30,792 nucleotides of DNA from a virus: IMG/VR virus record IMGVR_UViG_3300012920_000159, positions 1 through 30,792 of that record; one strand, given 5' to 3'. The notes under the pieces are model-generated. The model ran no database searches and had not been told where the DNA came from. It saw only the letters and a list, made by a program, of their open reading frames with translations. A program made the translations under genes and the position numbers. Positions 15,973 to 23,459 of this stretch are shown here, one piece after another (positions within the stretch are counted from its first letter, which is position 1; every line of letters begins with the position of its first letter).

Positions 15973-16949
15973 TATTTCCTCACATCGTAAGTGTATCCGG
16001 CAATGGAGTGATCAGACTGATCTCCCGGATAGTCGGCGGGCGAGTCACCCTCATATTCGACTATTAATTTACCAAGCCTGTCTGCCCACACTTGATAGAA
16101 GCATTTAACGTTAGTTAGGTGATCACCTGCAACTATGATTCTATCTTCTTGTATGTCTTTTACATACAACTCATCCTTTCTGCCAATAGGAGTAAGATGT
16201 ACTGATATTGTATCATAATCTATCAAACCTTTCCAGTAGTCTGGTAATTTAATAATATGATCTCCATCTAGTTTACCTCTTATATAAACAGCAGACTCTG
16301 GGCCTTCAACACAAGTATGTCTTAAACGCCACCCTTCTTTGTTAGGATGCTGAATATCAAAGTTCTTCTTCTTAGCAAGAACATTACCACCTGTGTCAGA
16401 AACGGTAAAAGCAACTGCCGGCCCTGATGTGACTGTAGGGCCAACTAATGCCTTTGCAGATGCTCTAACCTCAGCACCTGACTGTGCCTCAACACCAGTT
16501 TTTACGTGCGCCCCGGTGTCAATCTTAACACCAAGTTTCTTCATCAAAGAAATAATCTTAAGATCAAGTGGAGAGACAGTTTTCTTTGATACAGCATTGA
16601 TCTCAAGCACGATGGTTGTTGCCATCGTGATTCCCACAGGGCCTAAAGGATCACCAATCACCACATCAATAGGAGTTGATGCCGGAGGGGGAAGTCCTCT
16701 AATATGAACAATCGATGGTGCTTTAAAAGCAAGAGGATTACTAACAGGATCAGGGCGTGATACCTGTAAAGCAGCAGTATGTAATGGTTGAAGCACCGGA
16801 CTTCCAACCATCACACCACCATTAAAAAAACCAGTGCCAGGGATAGCAGCACTACCTGTCAGATAGGCTGCACAAGGAATGGGAACTGATCCTTGAGGGG
16901 AAAAGTTTACCTGTAATTGTTTACCGACATGTAAGTCTGTTAATTCCAT
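15972..16949 (-). CDS. Baseplate-region structural protein with spike-like N-terminus and fibre C-terminal domain
   Basis: 325 aa. The first ~120 residues are Pro/Gly-rich (QVNFSPQGSVPIPCAAYLTG, VHIRGLPPPAS), reminiscent of PAAR-like or spike-associated sequences, though no clear PAAR motif is seen. A middle Ala/Val segment (140-185) is followed by a conserved domain at about 195-300: FDIQHPNKEGWRLRHTCVEGPE, VYIRGKL, LPDYWKGL, HLTPIG, LYVKDI, IIVAG, CFYQV. That domain resembles a module at the end of many fibre proteins. The gene directly abuts the spike-like 207-aa gene (TAAATG). Confidence 0.75.
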   Translation of the reverse strand: MELTDLHVGKQLQVNFSPQGSVPIPCAAYLTGSAAIPGTGFFNGGVMVGSPVLQPLHTAALQVSRPDPVSNPLAFKAPSIVHIRGLPPPASTPIDVVIGDPLGPVGITMATTIVLEINAVSKKTVSPLDLKIISLMKKLGVKIDTGAHVKTGVEAQSGAEVRASAKALVGPTVTSGPAVAFTVSDTGGNVLAKKKNFDIQHPNKEGWRLRHTCVEGPESAVYIRGKLDGDHIIKLPDYWKGLIDYDTISVHLTPIGRKDELYVKDIQEDRIIVAGDHLTNVKCFYQVWADRLGKLIVEYEGDSPADYPGDQSDHSIAGYTYDVRK

Positions 16950-17573
16950 TTATAATAGGATGTCCTGTAAAAGTTTTTTTATACCTTCAAGTGTTTGGAT
17001 GGGTGAGTTTGAACCAGAACCTAAAAGTGATGTAACAAGAGAAACATCCGGTGACTCAACAACCTTAAAACTACCGGCGGATATTTTTGCTCTAGTACTA
17101 CAATTAATATTCAAACTTCTCTCAGATTCAATACCAACAGAATCACCACCTGCAATTTTAACTTCAGAGGTGTTGATATCTACAGTAGAATTTGAATGAA
17201 TATTTACAAATCCAGTCTCCCAACCATTTCCCTCAGCGATGAGATCAATGTCTCTTGCCATGATTCTAATTCTACCTCTTGGAGCATATAAAATCAAATC
17301 ACCATTCTCAGCATAAGTAACTCCTGCTACCCCATCGACTGGTTTTTCTCCGCATCGTACATTATATACTGAAGGTGCTGAAATGTTTATTGCACCATCT
17401 AATTCACCACTCTCTTGAAGTCCAATATATTGACTTCTTCTAAATTTAGGAGAAGGAAAAATACGACGGATTAATACCGCCATTTTATTGTTTCTTTTAT
17501 CAATAGACTCAAAGAGAACCTCTCCATGAGTATTACCGAATCTATTAAAATCGTCGCACCTTTGAGCTGACAT
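16950..17573 (-). CDS. Putative baseplate spike-like beta protein
   Basis: 207 aa. After a basic N-terminus, residues about 80-190 are a ladder of short alternating strands (GDLILYAPRGRIRIMARDID, TVDINTSEVKIAG, LNINCSTRAKISAGSFKVV). This is the pattern expected for a narrow beta-helix or beta-prism such as the C-terminal needle of T4 gp5/VgrG. It starts at a TAATG junction with the 865-aa OB-fold hub protein. I infer that the gp5 functions may be split here between the 865-aa hub/OB protein and this needle-like protein. No lysozyme domain is present. Confidence 0.6.
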   Translation of the reverse strand: MSAQRCDDFNRFGNTHGEVLFESIDKRNNKMAVLIRRIFPSPKFRRSQYIGLQESGELDGAINISAPSVYNVRCGEKPVDGVAGVTYAENGDLILYAPRGRIRIMARDIDLIAEGNGWETGFVNIHSNSTVDINTSEVKIAGGDSVGIESERSLNINCSTRAKISAGSFKVVESPDVSLVTSLLGSGSNSPIQTLEGIKKLLQDILL

Positions 17574-20170
17574 TATACCTTACCTACACAATCAATCACT
17601 TGAAGGACAGGAGTACCAAAAGGAACTACAAATCCTGCATTATTAGGATTAACAAATCTAAGAACAGGTTTCAAAATAGCGTTATGTCCGGTTCTGGTAT
17701 TTATTGATAGATTCGGAAGTGAAGTTAATCCTATGGTGGGATTCATTCTAACTCCAGTGATCGTTCCATTATCAATGATTAGTTCTCCGTCACCACCAAC
17801 TAGAGTATCTCCATCATCATATCCAAACCCACCGTTCTCAACAAACACATTATCAAAAACAGATATAACATCACTTCCATCATCAAAACCACCAGATGGG
17901 GGTTCATTTGGATCTTCAGGAGTGCCTACTGGACATCCTGGTGCGGTAAATGTGACACTAAACTCAGGTATTCTTCCCCAGTTTGGATCAAGAAGTTTAT
18001 CTCTCATCCTAGGGCCAACTCTCAAGAAAAACTTATTCTCTAAGAAGAATCTGATGTCTTGCTCTGTAAAACCCTCAGCAAATGCTCTTTGTGCATCAAC
18101 CTCAAATCCAAACTGATGTCTTATACCAGTCTCATATACTTTACCATAGGTGTAATCAAAGGATTGCATATCTTTAAGTCTAGGATTAACACCATTTACA
18201 ACACAACCAGGTATCATGTCTTCAGTGAAGTTCTCATCGATTACTACAGAATTTTGTCCAGGTAAAGTAACCGTATCACCATAGAAAACAGTAACAGTTT
18301 GTCCATTACTATATGGAATATCCCAATCATAGTTTGCCCTCAGCACGGTGCTTTGACATCTATTTGCCCATACTCTTCCACTACCACCTTTATCACCGTA
18401 TGGAAATGGTTCATAACCATATCCAGGATCATTTATAACGACATCAACAACACCCAAATCATCATCATCACTATCCCCGGATTCACCATCGTCACCGGTT
18501 GGCACAGGCCCTATCACTGTGGTTCCATTTGCACCATTACCGTTCCCACATGCATCCTGAAATTCTATGAGTGGAGGGGTTGAATAATTTCCAGGCGTAA
18601 TAATTTGAACACCAAGAACTTCTCCCACAGCGTTAATAACAGCATTACCCGATGCGCCAGATCCACCTCCCCAAAAAACTACATTAGGAGGGCCACAGTC
18701 TACTGCACCAGTATTACATGATCCATCAATTACATTTTGCCAAATGGTTCCGGCATTAATATCACCAAGAGGATCGAAGGGTGAACCATCAGCATTTGTA
18801 AAATTCCAATCATCAACTAAATCATCAAATGTTGCCGTGATCTTACCCACTTGTGAAGAGACATCTCCAACAATTCCTTTTGCTTGTTCAAAAATGGAAT
18901 TAAAATCAAGAACAGTTTTAGGTGAGGATGATCCATTTAGGAAATCCCACTGATCTGTTTGAGGACATACGTTTTTGACTGGGCACTTTACAAAGTCTAA
19001 AATGGATATTACAAAATCTAAAAGATCATTTGCAAAATCGATAGCAATGCCAAGAATATTTCCAATCGAAGATAAAATTGAGTTGATTGCCCCTACAATA
19101 TTACCAATTATGTTACCAATAAGTCCTGCGAGTAAATTTTCTGTGAGGCAAGTTGTTGCATTAAGTATTTTGTTTATGAATGTACGCAAAATTTGAGCAA
19201 TTATATCCTCAAGTCCCTTGAGGATTCTATAAAATATACATGAAAGAGCAGATATTGCCTTATCAGTTGCTTCATTTGCAAGATACCTTGCACTCAGAGG
19301 AACATTACCTATTAAATTATTAATAATAGTTGTTGTTTTTCTAAGAACAAATTTTCTCATCTCTTGAATGAGTGCTGCAATAATATTTGCAATGTCTCCT
19401 GCAGCAGTTCCTAAAGTGATGTCAAACGAATTATCACCTATATTAATACCACTCGCTATTTGTGCTCCGTTAATAGTATTCTGTGCATCCTTCATGAAAT
19501 TTTGAGAGGTTGCAAGAAAACTATCCTTTCCTACAATTCCTGTTCTTAATGCCTCAATCTCCGAAATAAGATTGTTGATTGAGTCATTAACACCTGCAGT
19601 GTTCACCTTCTTACATGCACTGGGCATCGTAGGAAGTTTTGTATTAAAAGTCGTCCTTTCGTCTTCTTCAGACGGTGCTTGCGCTCCAGACAACTCTGCG
19701 AAATTTAGTTCACCATCCTTGAAATAAGTTTGAGGAACCACACTATCAGGTAAAAATCCACTTAATGCTTCTGTTCCTTCGCTTAACCCTCCGAAATCTT
19801 GTGAAAGATTAGTAATATAGTTTGGAACCACTCTTTCAATGAGATATGTTCCACTATTAGGATCCTTAGACACATAAACAAATGTGTTTGGAGTGTATCT
19901 AATATGCCCCGTATCCTGTGCTCCTAATCCACTTGTATTTTGAAGTGGATAGGCGACGGGAAGCATTGATTCATCTTTATCCGCTGGATCCTGTCCTAAA
20001 ATTCTAATTTTATATCGTTGAGCAACAACCTCCCTCTCCTCACCTTCAAATTTATTGAAGGGTTGAGTTTGTATTTGTGTTACTGTACCAACGATTACAG
20101 CAATCATTCTCTGGGATTGAGCCCAGAGTTTAGCCGCTGCCTTAGAATCGTATCTGCTTTCTAATCCCAT
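17573..20170 (-). CDS. Large baseplate hub protein with gp5-like OB-fold N-terminus
   Basis: 865 aa. Residues about 20-115 (IAVIVGTVTQIQ, YKIRILGQDPADKDESMLPV, TPNTFVYVSKD) look like the OB-fold of gp5/VgrG-type hub proteins. Residues about 255-395 are strongly hydrophobic and Ile/Leu-rich, with repeated helices (LIGNIIGNIVGAINSILSSI, then FANDLLDFVISILDFV). Cysteines cluster around 396-402 and 485-605. The C-terminal third is acidic and Gly/Asp-rich, with GGFGYDDGD and FGFEVDAQRAFAEGF. The gene sits between the gp27-like hub gene and the spike-like gene, and none of it resembles lysozyme. The name gp5 is only a structural suggestion. Confidence 0.65.
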   Translation of the reverse strand: MGLESRYDSKAAAKLWAQSQRMIAVIVGTVTQIQTQPFNKFEGEEREVVAQRYKIRILGQDPADKDESMLPVAYPLQNTSGLGAQDTGHIRYTPNTFVYVSKDPNSGTYLIERVVPNYITNLSQDFGGLSEGTEALSGFLPDSVVPQTYFKDGELNFAELSGAQAPSEEDERTTFNTKLPTMPSACKKVNTAGVNDSINNLISEIEALRTGIVGKDSFLATSQNFMKDAQNTINGAQIASGINIGDNSFDITLGTAAGDIANIIAALIQEMRKFVLRKTTTIINNLIGNVPLSARYLANEATDKAISALSCIFYRILKGLEDIIAQILRTFINKILNATTCLTENLLAGLIGNIIGNIVGAINSILSSIGNILGIAIDFANDLLDFVISILDFVKCPVKNVCPQTDQWDFLNGSSSPKTVLDFNSIFEQAKGIVGDVSSQVGKITATFDDLVDDWNFTNADGSPFDPLGDINAGTIWQNVIDGSCNTGAVDCGPPNVVFWGGGSGASGNAVINAVGEVLGVQIITPGNYSTPPLIEFQDACGNGNGANGTTVIGPVPTGDDGESGDSDDDDLGVVDVVINDPGYGYEPFPYGDKGGSGRVWANRCQSTVLRANYDWDIPYSNGQTVTVFYGDTVTLPGQNSVVIDENFTEDMIPGCVVNGVNPRLKDMQSFDYTYGKVYETGIRHQFGFEVDAQRAFAEGFTEQDIRFFLENKFFLRVGPRMRDKLLDPNWGRIPEFSVTFTAPGCPVGTPEDPNEPPSGGFDDGSDVISVFDNVFVENGGFGYDDGDTLVGGDGELIIDNGTITGVRMNPTIGLTSLPNLSINTRTGHNAILKPVLRFVNPNNAGFVVPFGTPVLQVIDCVGKV

Positions 20171-20173
20171 CTA

Positions 20174-20401
20174 TCAATCGTCGTAGATTCTGCATTCATC
20201 TGCATCTGGTTCCATCTCACAGAAAAGTTCTAAAGCAGTTGGATCATGGTGATCTCCCGCATCAATTTCTTTCTGATGATTTTCAACATATACTTCCAAC
20301 TCATGCAACTCACCTTCGATGTGACGACGTTGCTGTGGTGATGTTGTGGGATCTTGAAGAATCTCCTTATCTTTTTGGATGTGCTTCTCGACGCTTTCCA
20401 T
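20174..20401 (-). CDS. Small helical hypothetical protein (75 aa)
   Basis: MESVEKHIQKDKEILQDP... is mostly helical and charged, with coiled-coil potential across residues 1-50 (QQRRHIEGELHELEVYVENH) and an acidic C-terminus (EMEPDADECRIYDD). It is joined by a TAATG overlap to the gp27-like gene and ends 3 nt before the 865-aa hub gene with tandem stops (TGATAG). The position suggests an accessory or chaperone role in hub assembly, but that is inference only. Confidence 0.75.
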   Translation of the reverse strand: MESVEKHIQKDKEILQDPTTSPQQRRHIEGELHELEVYVENHQKEIDAGDHHDPTALELFCEMEPDADECRIYDD

Positions 20402-21690
20402 TAATTTTTAACTCCGTATGAATCTCTTACTAAGTTTAATCCTGTAAATGCCTTAGTAGGTGTGCTGTAGTGACACAAATCCGCTATCATATATATGCCA
20501 CTATCCTTGGGACTCCCTAACTGACTTTTCTTTTTAGATGTTTCAGGGAACTTACAGAATACAAGATCACCAGCACTCAATGAAAGATCTGCGTCAATTA
20601 CTATATTAAGCGAAGAACTGAATTTTTGCCTATAATTTTGCAATGACTGTAGGGAAGTCCTGACAACATCAAAACTCACATCATTAATATCAGCAAGTCC
20701 TTGCCCAGGTATGATCTTTTGTCCATCATCTTTAGATTTGTGCAGTTCGGCGGTGGGCTTATCTCTATAATCTTTACTCAAAATAGGAAGATTTGTCCCA
20801 GCAATAATACCATTACCCTCTTCAGGTGACGTTCTGATTATCTCTTGAAATCTATCTGCTTTTCCAAGAGGATCAAACAAATCAAGTTGAGTATTATATG
20901 CCCCTTCCTCAAATTGCTTGAGCATATCATTAATAAAAACAAAATTTGATTTCAAAATCTTACCACTAAATCCAGGTGATAATCTCTCGTCGGCAAAACC
21001 AGTCTCTTCAAATTTCTTTATACTCTTCCCTGCTGTATCAAACATTTTATCAAGAGATTTAAAGTTATATCCCTTTGATGTTTCCCAAAAAAGATAACCA
21101 GCACTGTCTATTCCCTCTGGTATTGATACCTTTTGAACATCAAGGCACATCTCAAAGGGATATCTGTTGTCTCCATTAAATTGAATTTCATTCTGTGTTG
21201 ACTCTGCTGAAAGATTTTTTTCTGTGCCTAAGTTTCTAAGAGCCTGAGTAATCAAAACATCTGCCTTACCGATATAACTATCTTTCATTCTTTTTTCGGC
21301 AAGACAATTATCAAACGCTTCTTTAGACACAACTCTAATAGCACATGAGGAATCTTTAACTCCCTTATCAGCAAACACTGTCTTTGCAATTTTTAAATCA
21401 TTATCGCCAGACAAATCAATTTGATTTCCACCCTCATCTTCTATTCTTAATTTAAACTTTTCTGTTCCTTGAAGTTTAATTGATTCTAAGATACCTATAG
21501 TGCCCTTAGAACCATCTTTTGCAGGCAATGCAGTGCCAGTGTCAATAATGGTAATATCGACTGTAATATAGGGCAGCAATACACTCTCACGATACTCCAG
21601 CAGAGGAACACCTGCCCTAATATCTACAGAGTCATCGTTTTCATTAGAAAAAACTTCTAATATTTTATGATTGAGAGATTTTCCTTGCAT
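20401..21690 (-). CDS. 27: Baseplate central hub protein, gp27-like
   Basis: 429 aa, a little longer than T4 gp27 (391 aa). The N-terminus (ILEVFSNENDDSVDIRAGVP, LLPYITVDITIIDTG) and the C-terminus (SLNIVIDADLSLSAGDLVFC, SGIYMIADLCHY, AFTGLNLVRDSYGV) have the beta-barrel hub pattern of gp27/gpD proteins, including the final strand pair that closes the second tube-like barrel. It lies between the second tape-measure-like gene and the OB-fold hub gene, as expected for a hub. It shares a TAATG junction with the upstream gene. The assignment is by pattern and context; distant homology makes the symbol provisional. Confidence 0.65.
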   Translation of the reverse strand: MQGKSLNHKILEVFSNENDDSVDIRAGVPLLEYRESVLLPYITVDITIIDTGTALPAKDGSKGTIGILESIKLQGTEKFKLRIEDEGGNQIDLSGDNDLKIAKTVFADKGVKDSSCAIRVVSKEAFDNCLAEKRMKDSYIGKADVLITQALRNLGTEKNLSAESTQNEIQFNGDNRYPFEMCLDVQKVSIPEGIDSAGYLFWETSKGYNFKSLDKMFDTAGKSIKKFEETGFADERLSPGFSGKILKSNFVFINDMLKQFEEGAYNTQLDLFDPLGKADRFQEIIRTSPEEGNGIIAGTNLPILSKDYRDKPTAELHKSKDDGQKIIPGQGLADINDVSFDVVRTSLQSLQNYRQKFSSSLNIVIDADLSLSAGDLVFCKFPETSKKKSQLGSPKDSGIYMIADLCHYSTPTKAFTGLNLVRDSYGVKN

Positions 21691-23459
21691 TATACCGGTA
21701 CTTCTTCTCTTATGGTTTGTAAGACGATGACATTATTAGCGATAGTTCTTACACCTCCACTACTATATGTAGTATCCATTTGTATGGAACCAACTGTATC
21801 ACCTATGTTGATTTTAGTCCCATCAATCCTGAAATTGTCTTCATCAGCTTTTTTATTTGGATTAGGTGTAGGTGCATTGATATTAAAAGGTTGAGTGGGT
21901 TGGGTAGGAAGACTACTTGGTGATTGAGGGGGTTGAAACAATTCAAAAATATCTTGCACTTCTTGACTTGTGGTTATACCCGCTTGAGACGCAAGAATGG
22001 GTGCTAGATTTTGCAATATCTGAGTTGCTCTTTCTTTATTTGCCAATCCAATAGAATCTAGGAAAAATGGATTTGATTTGGCATCAATCAACATTTTTTG
22101 AATTATTTGGTTCCTTTCCTCGACAGACATCTTAGCTAATTGTTCTGCCTTTAACTGAAAAATTCTTTCTTTCTTAATTAATCCAAAGTATGCTAATGTT
22201 TGAAAATTCTCAGAGAAAGGTAATGAATCTGATATACTACTACCAATAGCTTTGAGTCCCGCTTCGAACGCAAGTCCAAATATAGATCCTTTAGCAAGAT
22301 CTTTTAAATTTCTAGGGTTTTTGAAGAAATTAAGTACATCTTTTGGGTTAAATTTAAAACCCATACCAAAGTTTTTAAGTTGTTGTCCACCTCTCCTGGT
22401 GCCCTCAACTGCTCTATCAAAAAAGTCCGTAAAAAAGTTTGGATTATTAGGTGGTTTTCCTATTAACTTATCAATTGAAGTAAAAGGCAAACCGGGTGCC
22501 CGAAGAGGAATATCGTCCGCTATTTGAGCTAAGTTAGCTTTGTAGAATTTATCACCTCCATCAATTCCTACTGATTTGAAAAAGGCAGCATCCCTTCTTG
22601 CTTTCTCATTAATAGCATCTTTAATTAAAGAATCATTAAGTCTTTGCTCAGCAGCACGTTGCCGCGCTGCCTCAAGGTTTTGTTTAAACGTATCAAATAC
22701 ATTTTGATCTCCAAGACTTGCACCAACAGGAAGTCCTTGTGATATAGAACCTGCTCCAACAGCAGTGCGACTTCTCAAGAATGTTTTAGCTATGCTTCTT
22801 CTTCTAGCAGTCTCACTTAAAGCAGCATTTCGTGCGCCTGTTACAACTGGTTTAGGAACTTTAGCAGGTGCCTGTACAGGTGCCTTTACAGGTGCTTTTC
22901 TAAATGATGATGGTGTCTGTGGAATTTGAGGCCTTGGTTTTACTTGACTTTTTAACCCAAGTCTAGTTGCAATACCAAGGATGCCATACATCACGGTGTC
23001 TAAAAGACTACTCAATTCCTTAAATGGATTCATCTCAATTAAGAAATCACCAAGAAAATTCAATGTAGGGCCTAAGATTGTTCCAAGTTCTCTCAGACTT
23101 TCAAAAAATGGTACTAATGTTTCATCATAAAAAATTTGCGCCTTTTTGACAAACTCTTTTATTTTTTCAACAACTGCCTTCACCCCCAGAGCAATTTTAT
23201 CAATATTCTTAAGAAGGAATCCTAGTAATGTAAACAATCCAAATCGAAGTAGCGTGTCTGTTATATTACCGCCCCTTTTTTTGACACCTTGCTTTAATTT
23301 TTTTTCATCGAATAATTTACTAGTTTCAATTCTTTTTTCACGATTCTCTCTCCTTTCACCAAGATCATCTGTCTTTTCACGAGAAAATCTTTTTTTCCTT
23401 ATGGCAAAGTTTTTCTTATACGTATCAACGACTGATGTAAACTCGGTTAGTTTAATCAT
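21690..23459 (-). CDS. Tape-measure-like hub/tail protein (second copy)
   Basis: 589 aa. A basic N-terminus with coiled-coil potential contains EKRIETSKLF (41-50), followed by the hydrophobic LLRFGLFTLLGFLLK (70-84) and long helices (IALGVKAVVEKIKEFVKKAQ). The same two motifs with almost the same gap occur in the upstream 729-aa protein, so the two are paralogous in part. The middle is Pro/Ala-rich (KAPVKAPVQAPAKVPKP), and the C-terminus is Pro-rich with a small beta tail. T4 gp29 (tape measure, 590 aa) has about this length, but I cannot show direct homology. It overlaps the 729-aa gene by ATGA. Confidence 0.65.
   Translation of the reverse strand: MIKLTEFTSVVDTYKKNFAIRKKRFSREKTDDLGERRENREKRIETSKLFDEKKLKQGVKKRGGNITDTLLRFGLFTLLGFLLKNIDKIALGVKAVVEKIKEFVKKAQIFYDETLVPFFESLRELGTILGPTLNFLGDFLIEMNPFKELSSLLDTVMYGILGIATRLGLKSQVKPRPQIPQTPSSFRKAPVKAPVQAPAKVPKPVVTGARNAALSETARRRSIAKTFLRSRTAVGAGSISQGLPVGASLGDQNVFDTFKQNLEAARQRAAEQRLNDSLIKDAINEKARRDAAFFKSVGIDGGDKFYKANLAQIADDIPLRAPGLPFTSIDKLIGKPPNNPNFFTDFFDRAVEGTRRGGQQLKNFGMGFKFNPKDVLNFFKNPRNLKDLAKGSIFGLAFEAGLKAIGSSISDSLPFSENFQTLAYFGLIKKERIFQLKAEQLAKMSVEERNQIIQKMLIDAKSNPFFLDSIGLANKERATQILQNLAPILASQAGITTSQEVQDIFELFQPPQSPSSLPTQPTQPFNINAPTPNPNKKADEDNFRIDGTKINIGDTVGSIQMDTTYSSGGVRTIANNVIVLQTIREEVPV

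Noticed and set aside
17698-17704. ATAAATA inside the 865-aa gene as a late promoter
   Set aside because: It lies deep in coding sequence, far from any gene start; chance match in AT-rich DNA.
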